A DNA stretch of 64,000 bases, from the NCBI RefSeq assembly GCF_024139115.2, contig NC_085139.1:249731236-249795235 (forward strand), read 5' to 3'. The notes under the pieces were generated by a model. That model did no database searches. It was not told where the DNA came from and was given only the letters and a program-made list of their open reading frames with translations. This stretch comes from Armigeres subalbatus. Taxonomy: Eukaryota; Arthropoda; Insecta; Diptera; Culicidae. The first letter of the stretch is position 1. The number at the start of each line of letters is the position of its first letter. Below, piece by piece: positions 1 through 12,599 of this stretch. Made by a program: the position numbers and the translations under genes.

Positions 1-3000
1 CAGAGCCTCCTTTCAAGAGGCTCGGAAGCCTCCTTTCAAGAGGCTCGGAAGCCTCCTTTCAAGAGGCTCGGAAGCCTCCTTTCAAGAGACTCGGAAGCCT
101 TTTTTCAAGAGGCTCGGAAGCCTCCTTTCAAGAGGCTCGGAAGGCTCCTTTAAAGAGGCTCGAAAGCCTCATTTCAAGAGGCTCGGAAGCCTGCTTTCAA
201 GAGGCTCGGAAGTCTCCTTTCAAGAGGTTCGGAAGCCTCCTTTGAAGAGGCTCGGAAGTCTCCTTTCAAGAGGTTCGGAAGCCTCCTTTGAAGAGGCTCG
301 GGAGCCTCCTCCCAAGAGGCTCGGAAGCCTTCTTTCAAAAGGCTCTGAAGCCTCCTTTCAAGAGGGTCGGAAGCCTCCTTTCAAGAGGCTCGGAAGCCTC
401 CTTTCAAGAGGCTCGGAAGCCTCCTTCAAGAGGCTCAAGCCTCCCTTCAAGAGGCCTGGAAGCCTCCTTTCAAGAAGCTCAGAATCCTCATTTCAAGAGG
501 CTCGGAAACCATCTTTCAAGAGGCTTAGAAGCCTCCTTTCAAGAGGCTCGAAGCCTCCTTTCAAGAGGCCTGGAAGCCTCCTTTCAAGAGGCTCGGAAGC
601 CTCCTTTCAAGAGGCTCAGAAGCCTTCTTTCAAGAGAGGCTAGGAAGCCTTCTTTCAAGAGGCTCAGGAAGCCTCCTTTCAAGAGGCTCAGAAGCCTGCT
701 TTCAAAGAGGCTAAGCCTCCTTTCAAGAGGCTCAAGCCTCCTTTCAAGAGCTCAGAAGCCTCCTTTCAAGAGGCTCAGAGCCTCCTTTGGCTCAGAGCCT
801 CCTTTAAGAGCCTCCTTTCAAGAAGGCCTCCTTTCAAGAGGCTCAGGAAGCCTCCTTTCAAGAGGCTCAGGAAGCCTCCTTTCAAGAGGCTCAAGCCTCC
901 TTTCAAGAGGCTCAGGAAGCCTCCTTTCAAGAGGCTCGGAAGCCTCCTTTCAAGAGGCCTGGAAGCCTCCTTTCAAGAGGCTCAGAGCCTCCTTTCAAGA
1001 GGCCTGGAAGCCTCCTTTCAAGAGGCTCAGGAAGCCTCCTTTCAAGAGGCTCAGAAGCCTCCTTTCAAGAGGCTCAGAAGCCTCCTTTCAAGAGGCTCAG
1101 AAGCCTCCTTCAAGAGGCTCAGCCTCCTTTCAAGGCTCAGGAAGCCTCCTTTCAAGAGGCTCTGGAAGCCTCCTTTCAAGAGGCTCAGGCCTCCTTTCAA
1201 GAGGCTCGGAAGCCTCCTTTCAAGAGGCTCAAGCCTTCTTTCAAGAGGCTCAGGCCTCCTTTTCAAGAGGCTCAGGAAGCCTCCTTTCAAGAGGCTCAGG
1301 AAGCCTCCTTTCAGAGGGCTCAGGCCTCCTTTCAGAGGCTCAGGCCTCCTTTCAAGAGGCTCGGAAGCCTCCTTTCAAGAGGCTCAGCCTCCTTTCAAGA
1401 GGCTCGGAAGCCTCCTTTCAAGAGGCTCAGGAAGCCTCCTTTCAAGAGGCTCCAGAAGCCTCCTTTCAAGAGGCTCGAAGCCTCCTTTCAAGAGGCTCAG
1501 AAGCCTCTTTCAAGAGGCTCAGAAGCCTCCTTTCAAGAGGCTCAGAAGCCTCCCTTTCAAGAGGCTCAGGAAGCCTCCTTTCAAGAGGCTCAGGAAGCCT
1601 CCTTTCAAGAGGCTCAGAGCCTCCTTTCAAGAGGCTCGGAAGCCTCCTTTCAAGAGGCTCAGGAAGCCTCCTTCAAGAGGCTCCAGCCTCCTTTCAAAAG
1701 GCTCAGAAGCCTCCTTTCAAGAGGCTCAGAAGCCTCTTTCAAGAGGCTCGGAAGCCTCCTTTCAAGAGGCTCGGAAGCCTCCTTTCAAGAGGCTCGGAAG
1801 CCTCCTTTCAAGAGGCTCGGAAGCCTCCTTTCAAGAAGCTCAGAAGCCTCCTTTCAAGAGGCTCGGAAGCCTCCTTTCAAGAGGCTCGGAAGCCTCCTTT
1901 CAAGAGGCTCGGAAGCCTCCTTTCAAGAGGCTCGGAAGCCTCCTTTCAAGAGCTCCAGGAAGCCTCTTTCAAGAGGCTCAGAAGCCTCCCTTTCAAGAGG
2001 CTCGGAAGCCTCCTTTCAAGAGGCTCAGAGCCTCCTTTCAAGAGGCTCAGAAGCCTCCTTTCAAGAGGCTCAGAGCCTCCTTTCAAGAGGCTCAGGAAGC
2101 CTCCTTTCAAGAGGCTCAGAAGCCTCCTTTCAAGAGGCCTGGAAGCCTCCTTTCAAGAGGCTCAAGCCTCCTTTCAAGAGGCTCAAGCCTCCTTTCAAGA
2201 GGCTCGGAAGCCTCCTTTCAAGAGGCTCTGGAAGCCTCCTTTCAAGAGGCTCAGGAAGCCTCCTTTCAAGAGGCTCAGAGCCTCCTTTCAAGAGGCTCAG
2301 GAAGCCTCCTTTCAAGAGGCTCAGGAAGCCTCCTTTCAAGAGGCTCTGGAAGCCTCCTTTCAAGAGCTCCAGCCTCCTTTCAAGAGGCTCAGAAGCCTCC
2401 TTCAAGAGGCTCAGGAAGCCTCCTTTCAAGAGGCTCAGAAGCCTCCTTTCAAGAGGCTCAAGCCTCCTTTCAAGAGGCTCAGAAGCCTCCTTCAAGAGGC
2501 TCAGAAGCCTCTTTCAAGAGGCCTGGAAGCCTCCTTTCAAGAGGCTCAAGAGGCCTCCTTCAGAGGCTCAGAGCCTCCTTTCAAGAGGCTCAAGCCTCCT
2601 TTCAAGAGGCTCAGGAAGCCTCCTTTCAAGAGGCTCAGAAGCCTCCTTTCAAGAGGCCTGGAAGCCTCCTTTCAAGAGGCCTGGAAGCCTCCTTTCAAGA
2701 GGCCCGGAAGCCTCCTTTCAAGAGGCCTGGAAGCCTCCTTTCAAGAGGCTCAGAAGCCTCCTTTCAAGAGGCTCAGGAAGCCTCCTTTCAAGAGGCTCAG
2801 GAAGCCTCCTTTCAAGGCTCGGAAGCCTCCTTTCAAGAAGGCTCAGAAGCCTCCTTTCAAGAGGCCTGGAAGCCTCCTTTCAAGAGGCTCAGAGCCTCCT
2901 TTCAAGAGGCTCAGAAGCCTCCTTTCCAAGAGGCTCAGAAGCCTCCTTTCAAGAGGCTCAGAAGCCTCCTTTCCAAGAGCTCTGGAAGCCTCCTTTCAAG

Positions 3001-6000
3001 AGGCTCAGGAAGCCTCTTTCAAGAGAGCCTGGAAGCCTCTTCAAGAGGCTCAGAAGCCTCCTTTCAAGAGGCTCAGGAAGCCTCCTTTCAAGAGGCCTGA
3101 AAGCCTCCTTTCAAGAGGCTCAGAAGCCTCCTTTCAAGAGGCCTGGAAGCCTCCTTTCAAGAGGCTCGGAAGCCTCCTTTCAAGAGGCTCTGGAAGCCTC
3201 CTTTCAAGAGGCTCAGAAGCCTCCTTTCAAGAGGCTCAGGAAGCCTCCTTTCAAGAGGCCTGGAAGCCTCCTTTCAAGAGGCTCAAGCCTCCTTTCAAGA
3301 GGCTCAAGCCTCCTTTCAAGAGGCTCAGAAGCCTCCTTTCAAGAGGCTCAGAAGCCTCCTTTCAAGAGGCTCTGGAAGCCTCCTTTCAAGAGGCTCGGAA
3401 GCCTCCTTTCAAGAGGCTCAGAGCCTCCTTTCAAGAGGCTCGAAGCCTCCTTTCAAGAGGCTCGGAAGCCTCCTTCAAGAGCTCAAGCCTCCTTTCAAGA
3501 GCTCAGAGCCTCCTTTCAAGAGGCTCAGAAGCCTCCTTTCAAGAGGCTCAAAGCCTCCTTTCAAGAGGCTCAGAGCCTCCTTTCAAGAGGCTGGAAGCCT
3601 CCTTTCAAGAGGCTCAGAGCCTCCTTTCAAGAGGCTCAAGCCTCCTTTCAAGAGGCTCAGAAGCCTCCTTTCAAGAGGCCTGAAGCCTCCTTTCAAGAGG
3701 CTCAAGCCTCCTTTCAAGAGGCCTGGAAGCCTCCTTTCAAGAGGCTCAAGCCTCCTTTCAAGAGGCTCAGGAAGCCTCCTTTCAAGAGGCTCAAAGCCTC
3801 CTTTCAAGAGGCTCAAGCCTCCTTTCAAGAGGCCCGGAAGCCTCCTTTCAAGAGGCTCAGAAGCCTCCTTTCAAGAGGCTCAGGAAGCCTCCTTTCAAGA
3901 GGCCTGGAAGCCTCCTTTCAAGAGGCTCAAGCCTCCTTTCAAGAGGCCTGGAAGCCTCCTTTCAAGAGGCTCAGAAGCCTCCTTTCAAGAGGCCCGGAAG
4001 CCTCCTTTCAAGAGGCTCAGGAAGCCTCCTTTCAAGAGGCTCAGAAGCCTCCTTTCAAGAGGCTCAGGAAGCCTCCTTTCAAGAGGCCTCAAGCCTCCTT
4101 TCAAGAGGCTCAGAAGCCTCCTTTCAAGAGCTCAGAAGCCTCCTTTCAAGAGGCTCAGAAGCCTCTTTCAAGAGGCTCAGAAGCCTCCTTTCAAGAGGCT
4201 CAGAGCCTCCTTTCAAGAGGCTCAGAAGCCTCCTTTCAAGAGGCTCAAGCCTCAGAGCCTCCTTTCAAGAGGCTCAGCCTCCTTTCAAGAGGCTCAGGAA
4301 GCCTCCTTTCAAGAGGCTCAGAAGCCTCCTTTCAAGAGGCTCAGAAGCCTCCTTTCAAGAGGCTCGGAAGCCTCCTTTCAAGAGGCTCAGGAAGCCTCCT
4401 TTCAAGAGGCTCAGAGCCCTCCTTTCAAGGCTCAGAAGCCTCCTTTCAAGAGAGCTCAGGAAGCCTCTTTCAAGAGGCTCAGAAGCCTCCTTTCAAGAGG
4501 CTCAGAGCCTCCTTTCAAGAGGCTCAGAAGCCTCCTTTCAAGAGGCCTGGAAGCCTCCTTTCAAGAGCTCAGAAGCCTCCTTTCAAGAGGCTCGGAAGCC
4601 TCCTTTCAAGAGGCCTGGAAGCCTCCCTTTCAAGAGGCTCGAAGCCTCCTTTCAAGAGGCCTGGAAGCCTCCTTTCAAGAGGCTCAGGAAGCTTCTTTCG
4701 AGAGGCTCGGAAGCCTCCTTTCAAGAGCTCAGGAAGCCTCCTTTCAAGAGGCTCAAGCCTCCTTTCAAGAGGCTCCAGGAGGCTCATTTCAAGAGGCTCG
4801 AAAGCCTCCTTTCAAGAGGCTCAAAGCTTCTTTCGAGAGGCTGCTGGAAGCCTCCTCTCAAGAGGCTCAGAAGCCTCCTTTCAAGAGGCTCAGGAAGCCT
4901 TCTTTCAAGAGGCTCAGAGCCTCCTTTCAAGAGAGCTCAGGAAGCCTTCATTCAAGAGGCTGGAAGCACTCCTTTAAGAGGCTTGGAAGCCTCCTTTCAA
5001 GAGGCCCGAAAGCCTCCTTTCAAGAGGCTCAGAAGCTTTCTTTCAAGAGGCTCAGGAGCCTCCTTTCAAGAGACTCAGAAGCCTCCTTTCAAGAGGCTCA
5101 GGCCTCCTTTCAAGAGGCTCGGAAGCCTTCTTTCAAGAGGCTCAGAAGCCTCCTTTCAAGAGGCTTGGAAGCCTCCTTTCAAGAGGCTCAGAAGCCTCCT
5201 TTCAAGAGGCCTCGAAGCCTCCTCAAGAGGCCTGGAAGCCTCCTTTCAAGAGGCTCAGAGCCTCCTTTCAAGAGGCTCAGGAAGCCTTCTTTCAAGAGGC
5301 TCAGAAGCCTCCTTTCAAGAGACTCAGGAAGCCTTCCTTTCAAGAGGCTCAGAGGCTCCTTTCAAGAGAGGCTCGAGGCCCTCCTTTCCAAGAGCTCAGG
5401 AAGCCTTCTTTCAAGAGGCTCAGGAAGCCTCCTTTTAAGAACTCAGAGCCTCCTTTCAAGAGGCTCAGAAGCCTCCTTTCAAGAGGCTCAGGCCTCCTTT
5501 CAAGAGGCTCAAGCCTTCTTTCAAGAGGCTCAGGCCTCCTTTCAAGCTCAGAGCCTTCTAAGAGGCTCAAGCCTCCTTTCAAGAGGCTCAGGAGCCTCCT
5601 TTCAAGAGACTGGAAGCCTTCTTCAAGAGCTCAGGCCTCCTTTCAAGAAGCACGGAAGCCTCCTTTCAAGAGGCTCAGAAGCCCTCTTTCAAGAGGCTCA
5701 GAGCCTCCTTTCAAGAGGCTCGGAAGCCTGCTTTCAAGAGGCTCGGAAGCCTTCTTTTAAGAGGCTCGGAAGCCTCCTTTCAAGAGGCTCGGAAGCCTTT
5801 TTCAAGAGGCTTGAAAGCCTTCTGTCAAAAGGCGCGGAAGCCTCCTTTCAAGAGGCACGGAAGCCTCCTTTCAAGAGACACAGAAGCCTCCTTTCAAGAG
5901 GCACGGAAGCCTCCTTTCAAGAGGCACAGAAGCCTCCTTTCAAAAGGCACGGAAGCCTCCTTTCAAGAGCCTCGGAAGCCTCCTATCAAGAGCCTCGGAA

Positions 6001-8740
6001 GCCTCCTTTCAAGAGCCTCGGAAGCCTCCTTTCAAGAGGCTCGGAAGCCTCCTTTCAGAGGCAGGAAGAGGAAGGAAGAGGCACGGAAGCCTCCTTTCAG
6101 AGCGGCACGGAAGCCTCCTTTCAGAGCGGCACGGAAGCCTCCTTTCAAGAGGCTTGGAAGCCTCCTTTCAAGAGGCTTGGAAGCCTCCTTTCAAGAGGCT
6201 CGGAAGCCTCCTTTCAAGAGGCTCAGAAGCCTCCTTTTAAGAGCTCAGGCCTGCCTCCTTTCGAGAGGCTCGGAAGCCTCCTTTCAAGAGGCTCGGAAGC
6301 CTCCTTTCAAGAGGCTCGGTAGCCTTCTTCCAAGAGGCCTCAAAGCCTTCTTTCGAGAGGCTCAGAAGCCGCCTTTCGAGAGGCTCGGAAGCCTCCTTTC
6401 AATAGGCTCGGAAGCCTCCTTTCAAGAGGCTCGGAAACCTCCTTGCAAGAGGCCTCAAAGCCTTCTTTCGAGAGGCTCAGAGCCTCCTTTCAAGAGCTCA
6501 GAAGCCTCCTTTCAAGAGGCCTGGAAGCCTCCTTTCAAGAGGCTGGAAGCCTCCTTTCAAGAGGCTCAGGGAGCCTCCTTTCAAGAGGCTCGGAAGACTC
6601 ATTTCAAGAGGCTTGGAAGCCTCCTTTCAAGAGGCTCGGAAGCCTCCTTTCAAGAGGCTCGGAAGGCTCCTTTCAAGAGGCTCGGAAGTCTCCTTTCAAG
6701 AGGCTCGGAAGCCTTCTTTCAAGAGGCTCGGAAGCCTCCTTTCAAGAGGCTCGGAAGCTTCTTTTCGAGAGGCTCGGAAGCCTCCTTTCAAGAGGCTCGG
6801 AAGCCTCCTTTCAAGAGGCTCGGAAGCCTCTTTTTAAGAGGCTCGGGAGCCTCATTTAAAGAGGCTCGGAAGCCTCCTTTCAAGAGGCTCGAAAGCTTCT
6901 TTTCGAGAGGCTCGGAAGCCTCCTTTCAAGAGGCTCAGAAGCCTCCTTTCAAGAGGCTCGGAAGCCTTCTTTCAAGAGACTCGGAAGCCTCCTTTCAAGA
7001 GACTCGGAAGCCTTCATTCAAGAGGCTCGGAAGCCTCCTTTTAAGAGGCTTGGAAGCCTCCTTTCAAGAGGCTTGGAAGCCTCCTTTCAAGAGGCTCGGA
7101 AGCCTTCTTTCAAGAGGCTCGGAAGCCTTCTTTCAAGAGACTCGGAAGCCTTCTTTCAAGAGGCTCGGAAGGCTCCTTTCAAGAGGCTCGGGAGCCTCCT
7201 TCCAAGAGGCTCGGAAGCCTTCTTTCAAGAGGCTCGGAAGCCTCCTTTTAAGAGGCTCGGAAGCCTCCTTTTAAGAGGCTCGGAAGCCTCCTTTTAAGAG
7301 GCTCGGAAGCCTCCTTTCAAGAGGCTCGGAAGCCTCCTTTCAAGAGGCTCGGAAGCCTTCTTTCAAGAGGCTCGGAAGCCTTCTTTCAAGAGGCTCAGGA
7401 AGCCTTCTTTCAAGAGGCTCCAGAAGGCTCCTTTCAAGAGGTCTGGGAGCCTCCTTCCAAGAGGCTCAGGAAGCCTTCTTTCAAGAGGCTCAGGAAGCCT
7501 CCTCTCAAGAGACTCAGAAGCCTTCTTCAAGAGGCTCAGAGCCTCCTTTCAAGAGGCTCAGGAGCCTCCTTCCAAGAGGCTCAAGCCTTCTTTCAAGAGG
7601 CCTGGAAGCCTCCTTTAAGAGGCTCAGAAGCCTCCTTTAAGAGGCTCGGAAGCCTCCTTTCAAGAGGCTCAGGCCTCCTTTCAAGAGGCCTGGAAGCCTT
7701 CTTTCAAGAGGCTCGAAGCCTCCTTTCAAGAGGCTCGGAAGCCTCCCTTTCAAGAGGCTCAGGAAGCCTCCTTTCAAGAGGCTCAGGAAGCCTCTTTCAA
7801 GAGGCTCAGAAGCCTCCTTTCAAGAGACTCAGAAGCCTTCTTTCAAGAGGCTCAGAAGCCTTTCAAGAGGCTCAAAGCCTCCTTTCAAGAGGCATGACCG
7901 CCTCCTTTCAAGAGGCACGGAAGCCTCCTTTCAAGAGGCACGGAAGCCTCCTTTCAAGAGGCACGGAAGCCTCCTTCCAAGAGGCACGGAAGCCTCCTTT
8001 CAAGAGGCACGGAAGCCTCCTTTCAAGAGGCACGGAAGCCTCCTTTCAAGAGGCACGGAAGCCTCCTTCCAAGAGTCACGGAAGCCTCCTTTCAAGAGGC
8101 ACGGAAGCCATCTTTCAAGAGGCTCTGAAGCCTCCTTTCAAGAGGCTCGGAGGCCTCCTTTTAAAAGGCTCGAAAGCCTCCTCTCAAGAGACTCGGAAGC
8201 CTTCTTTTAAGAGGCTCGGAAGCCTCCTTTTAAGAGGCTCGAAAGCCTCCTCTCAAGAAACTTGGACGCCTTCTTTTAAGAGGCTCGGAAGCCTTCTTTT
8301 AAGAGGCTCGGAGGCCTTCTTTTAAAAGGCTCGAAAGCCTCCTTTCAAGAGACTCGGAAGCCTTCTTTTAAGAGGCTTGGTAGCTTCCTTTTAAGAGGCT
8401 CGGAAGCCTCCTCTCAAGAGGCACGGAAGCCTCCTTTTAAGAGGCACGGAAGCCTCCTTTCAAGAGGCACGGAAGCCTCCTTTCAAGAGGCACGGAAGCC
8501 TCCTTTCAAGAGGCGCGGAAGCCTCCTACTTTCAAGAGGCTCAGAAGCCTCCTTTCAAGAGGCTCGAAAGCCTCCTTTCAAGAGGCTCGAAGCCTCCTTT
8601 CAAGAGGTTCGGAAACCTCCTTTCAAGAGGTTTGGAAGCCTCCTTTCAAGAGGCTCGGAAGCCTCCTTTCAAGTGATTAGAAAAACTTCTTTCAAGAGGC
8701 TCGGAAGTCTTTTTTCAAGAGGCTCGAAAGCCACCTTTCA
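1..8740. repeat. 23-bp palindromic-monomer satellite array (family S1)
   Basis: This is a tandem array with a 23-bp period: successive CCTCC starts fall at 6, 29 and 52. Each monomer holds the inverted pair AGCCTC and GAGGCT around a 7-nt loop, then a CGGA linker. Since 23 is not a multiple of 3 and the plus strand rarely forms stops, long frames stay open (288-3683 reads 1131 aa) with a 23-residue periodicity. I do not regard these as genes. Sub-domains exist. Linkers reading GCACGG cluster near 5860-6140, 7890-8110 and 8400-8520. In 650-5700 and 7390-7880 the linker CpG is mostly lost and monomers vary from about 20 to 24 bp. The array begins before the window. Confidence 0.97.
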
Positions 8741-8815
8741 TTACGGCGGTAAAAATAATGAATGAATGCAAAAGTTCGAATGAGTACCTCTCAAGAAAAA
8801 GGTTGAGAATCGCTG
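8741..8815 (+). mobile_element. 3' terminus of a hAT-type element enclosing array S1
   Basis: The segment directly after the satellite ends in GGTTGAGAATCGCTG, the inverse of a hAT-type end (CAGCG..TCTCAACC). It aligns with 23490-23550, sharing AATGAAT-CAAAA, GTACCTCT and the terminal GGTTGAGA-TCGCTG. That second copy closes another hAT element that also contains S1 units. I infer that array S1 lies inside a hAT element whose other end is upstream of the window. A possible 8-bp target copy, CCTTAAAG, follows at 8816-8823 but its partner is not visible. Confidence 0.7.
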
Positions 8816-9090
8816 CCTTAAAGGAATTCCCGGAAAATATCTGAAATATTTCGGGAGAAATTTCATAGGAAATAATTTAGGAATTAGGAATTAAAAAAAA
8901 ACACCTGGAAGAATTCTTGGAAAAATACCTGGAAAATATCTCATGGAAGAGTTCCCGGAGAAAATACAAAAGGAGTTCCAGAATAAATTCTTACAGGAAT
9001 GTCCTAATAAGCTTCTTGAGGAATTCCCAAAGAAGTTCCTGGAGGAATTCCCGGGGAAATTACTTAAAGAATTTCCAGTGAAAGTCTGGA
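8816..9090. repeat. Decayed GGAATTCC-type tandem repeat
   Basis: Units such as GAGGAATTCC, CCTGGAAGAATTC and AAGTTCCTGGAGG recur every ~24 bp with many differences. They are the reverse complement of the cleaner 24-bp array at 20700-22620. This looks like an old copy of the same family. No gene is visible. Confidence 0.7.
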
Positions 9091-9305
9091 GTTAGATCGA
9101 AGAATTTCCTTCGGCTGTTCGGCCACATTGAGAGTCAATGTCAACTTCTCTCCCTGAACAGCCGAGATAGCTGTGTGGTGTCGGCAGCCAGTTATCTGGC
9201 AAATAATAACGCTACCTTTTACGTAAAAGGTTAAAGTCCACCATACAGGGGACCCCTAATTCTCCGTGTGACGCGGCTTTATTTGGTGTTTCTCAAAATG
9301 GCGTT
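9091..9305. other. Unassigned spacer
   Basis: About 215 bases with no convincing frame or repeat. I could not assign the stretch near 9160-9200 (CCGAGATAGCTGTGTGGTG), which may be part of a dispersed repeat. Confidence 0.3.
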
Positions 9306-9389
9306 TTTAATTTCTTTTTTTTTTCACCAAATTACTTTCAACGCGGGATCGCGAGTTTCTTTGGTATTGCCTTCGCCTCGCATTTTTAA
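9306..9389 (-). pseudogene. Jockey-clade ORF2 fragment, distal side of a TTAA insertion
   Basis: Read on the minus strand from the TTAA at 9386-9389, this gives KNARRRQYQR followed by a basic stretch and then a stop. That motif lies just after the endonuclease domain in mosquito Jockey-clade ORF2 proteins. It continues, in phase, the frame that runs into the TTAA at 14908-14911 on the other side of the 5.5-kb foldback. So the foldback split one non-LTR retrotransposon. The remainder of its reverse transcriptase is not seen here. Confidence 0.65.
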
Positions 9390-10880
9390 CCGTTGTGTGG
9401 CCGGCAAAAAACACCCTTAACAGGCCGGCAGGGTACCCGGGTACCCACGAAACTAAAATGCTTATATCTCTGGAAATTTACAACCGATTTCAACAATTTT
9501 GGGCTTATTCGATTCCGAATTTTCTCTTCTATAAAGATGTTATCAGGATGAACCGATCCGGTCAATTCGATTCCTGGAAAATCCGGATTTCCAGGAACAT
9601 GTCCTGCATAAATGATACTGATCGTGGATTTCAGTAGCTTATCAGCTATATGGCTATCAAACTTCTTGAAATTCCATCATTAGATTGATTTTTATCGATT
9701 TGGGTCCATCAGAAGTGCAGACTTTCGATTGGCCATTCCAGAACAGGTTCCTCGAGGGGTCATAGGTGGCCATGAACATTGTTCAATGGAACATCAACAA
9801 TATGGGTATCAAACTTCATGAAATTAACTGTTGCGTATATCCTTCATGATCTTAGGCTCACCAGACAAGTTGACTCCGGAGTGGCCATTCTGGAACAGGT
9901 TCCCCGGGGTTGGCCAAAACATTTCTCATTGGAACCCCAACCAAACCAACCAAACTTCTTGAAATTGTCTCAAGCGTTTATTTCTGATCTATTTGGGTTC
10001 ATCAAACAAGTTCACCCCGGATTGCCAATTCCGGAATAGGTTGTCAAGAGGAGTCAAGAGTGTTCATAAACATTTTCAGAGCCGCATTTTGTTTTATATC
10101 AATTTATCTAGCAATGTGAGTGCAAAATCAATGCAAGGACCACTCATTTGCGCCGGGTGACCAGCAGGAGACCCACCATAAGATTCCGGACACTCGGAGA
10201 TATGATCGATTCCAGAAATTCTTCTAAATAGATGTGACTTTTCATAAACCGTTTGTTTTAACATTGTCACATCAAAACCAATGCATGCACTACTCTTCGA
10301 TCCTAGGTGGCCTCTATCTGATACTACGAAAGTTTGTTCTACAAATTTGCGGCTTTTTTATAAACAATCCGTTGTAAAGTAATGTCCAGGACCATCAATT
10401 GATTCCAAGTAGACACTAAGTTATCCTTGGGAAGCTCCGAATCATCCGGAGCAGTGATTGATTTTTGAAATTCGTCATTTGTTGTGAGAGCAAAACTAAT
10501 GCAAGGGCTACCTGGTGGTCCCCAAATGGTGCTCCAAAAGTGCAGGGACATCCAGAGCAGTGGTCAATTATTGGAGTTCGTTCTAGAAACTTTCGAAAAT
10601 CGTTTGTAATAGCAGTATATAAGCAGAGTCTTTGCTCGCGCTTAGAATCATAGGGGCGTAACTGTATTGATCGATTTCTCTTATTCGATTTTATATTTAC
10701 TTCAGGTAGAAGATGCAATCTTCCTTCATTACAACCATGAACTCGTCGAAGATAAATTAATCAAAACAGTTACGCCCTTCTAAGCGCGAGATTGCGAATA
10801 TCATTCATTGATCCCGAGTGGTCACCAAGAAGTCCTCCTGAAATACCGGAATTCCGAAAGCAATCGTCATTTCTTACTTT
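9390..10880. repeat. Left inverted arm of the 9.4-14.9 kb foldback
   Basis: 9395-9850 matches the reverse complement of 14290-14730: for example, the text around ATGGGTATCAAACTTC at 9803 has its inverse near 14310. Further in (10080-10880) come diverged units of roughly 190 bp (coordinates approximate) containing AATGCAAGGACCA or close variants. Their inverses lie in 12660-13860. The short open frames here are not coherent and I call no gene. Confidence 0.7.
10635..10790. mobile_element. Palindromic MITE, ends CTCGCGCTTAGAA
   Basis: CTCGCGCTTAGAA at 10635 is mirrored by TTCTAAGCGCGAG ending at 10790. Inside these, GGCGTAACTGT is mirrored by ACAGTTACGCC. This 156-bp inverted-repeat element sits in the inner part of the left foldback arm. 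No coding capacity. Confidence 0.7.
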
Positions 10881-11459
10881 TGTTTTCAACAGTTGCGTAA
10901 TCGTGAGCAATTTTTGTAACAAAGTAAAGAGAAGGAGAAGAGAGCGGGCTTGGTAGTCATATGGCTACTGCTGGTTCAATTCAAGGTCCGTTTCATTCTC
11001 CTACTTTGTATCTTTCTTTATATTTATCTCTAGCATTCGCTAGAACTGGAAATGGACTTCCATATCATTTCCATTTCTATTCCTATACCTTCAACTTGAC
11101 TATTCTAGCAGTATCTGCTAGAATTGGAAATGAACTAAAGAGCTCGTTTCCCTACATCCAATTAGAAATTCCATCAGTTGCCTTCTATCTAATAACATTG
11201 GCAGTTCGTTTACCAAGACGGACCTCTGCTTCTTGAACCTTAACCCAAAAATTCCAATAAATTCCGTACGAACTCGTGGCAAGTGCAGAGGTATATTCGG
11301 CTTGCAGTGGGCGAGTGATTGCATTCATTTCATCCCCTTTCCCTACATTGACTTGCATTCTGAATCCACTGATAACCTGTGTGAAAAAAAATCTGTAACT
11401 AGATGAGCTCCCTCAGTAGATGAAGAAACTGGCAAGTCCTATCAGTTTCGTCGTTCCAG
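10881..11459. other. Unassigned centre segment
   Basis: Between the foldback arm and the RTE relic. Two related short units (TCTAGCATTCGCTAGAACTGGAAAT and TCTAGCAGTATCTGCTAGAATTGGAAAT, each with GCTAGAA or CTAGAA pairings) occur at about 11028-11130. Otherwise nothing is recognised. Confidence 0.3.
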
Positions 11460-12510
11460 TTTCAAAATCTACCTGTCTGGCCGTGAAGGCCGATCGACGA
11501 CGGATGAGAGAGATGTTTAGCCTGAAGATGATCCTTTATGAATTTCGGGAGTACAACTTGCAGACTCACCATCTGTCACCATCTGTCTATTGATTTCAAA
11601 GCAGCGTACGATTCAGTGAAAAGAAATAAGCTGTGGCAGATAATGTCTAAACATGGTTCTCCGGTTCTCTCCGGAAGTTGATTACGATGATACGTGCAAC
11701 GCTAGATGACTCGAAATAAAGTATTCGGGTTGCAGACGACGTATCAACCGTGGACAGATTGAAGCAGAGTGATGTGCTTTCAAATTTATTGTAAATATTG
11801 CACTCGAGAGGGTGATTAGGAGATCTGGTGTGCAGAAAAATGACACTACCATCACATGGTCGCATAGGCTCCTGATCTTTGCGGACGACATTGACTACCC
11901 TCGATCACAGGGCAGTAGTGGAGGCTATTGCCCTAATGAAGAGGGAGCCGGCAAAGATAGGTTAAATCATCGACTCTACCAAGACGGAGTCCAAGGTTGC
12001 GGGTAAAGATAAAAGTAGACCTATTGGTGTTAGTGCTTAGGTAGTGCTTGATGGGAAAGTTGTTGTAGAATTTGTTTATCTTTGAACACATGACATGTGA
12101 CAATGACGTTTCCTGTGAAGTGAAAAGACGTATTGCTGCTGCGAACAGGGGCTTCCTCGAATATTGGAAACGAAATTTGCTCTGATTCGTAAGAATGTAA
12201 AAAGAGGCGGACAGGAAAGCTTCTGACGTTTTCGAGCGAAAAGTGCTACGTACAATTCTCGATGGGAAACTAGGAAAAGATGTGTGGCACAGACGCATGG
12301 ATCACGAGCTGTATCAAGTGTATAAAGAAGAAAATATTGTGAATCGTATAAAATACGGTAAACTCCAGTGGGCCGGTCACTTAGTGCGAATGTCGGAAGA
12401 AAGAATAGCAAAAACAATATTCACCACAGATCCGGATAGAGGCAGTGACTTCGCGGAAGGCCACGAACATGCTAGCTGCTGCACGCGGTGGAATCGGACC
12501 TGGGAACCCT
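11460..12510 (+). pseudogene. RTE-like non-LTR reverse transcriptase relic
   Basis: Pieces of a reverse transcriptase appear in shifting plus-strand frames. They are IDFKAAYDSVKRNKLWQIM near 11590-11650; LKQSDVLSNLL and then FADDIDY (YADD-type catalytic box) near 11760-11900; VKRRIAAANRGF near 12118; and VLRTILDG..RRMDHELYQVY..WAGHLVRM in 12243-12400. Their order fits the palm-to-C-terminal order of RTE-like LINE enzymes. Stops and frameshifts separate the pieces, and no endonuclease domain is seen. It lies between the arms of the foldback, so it is debris carried by or inserted into that element. It is an inactive copy. Confidence 0.75.
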
Positions 12511-12599
12511 AAACGTTTATGAAAACTGGAGGAACATCACTCAAAATTGACAATTGTGAAGCTCTACAATACGTCAGTCAAAGGTTGTTTAGAACTTCT

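Noticed and set aside
288..3683. 1131-aa open frame as a repeat protein gene
   Set aside because: It is explained fully by a 23-bp satellite without stops on that strand. The frame cycles through all three phases and indels change phase freely.
1..8740. CRISPR-like array
   Set aside because: The repeats are adjacent with no unique spacers, and the context is a eukaryotic transposon-rich genome.
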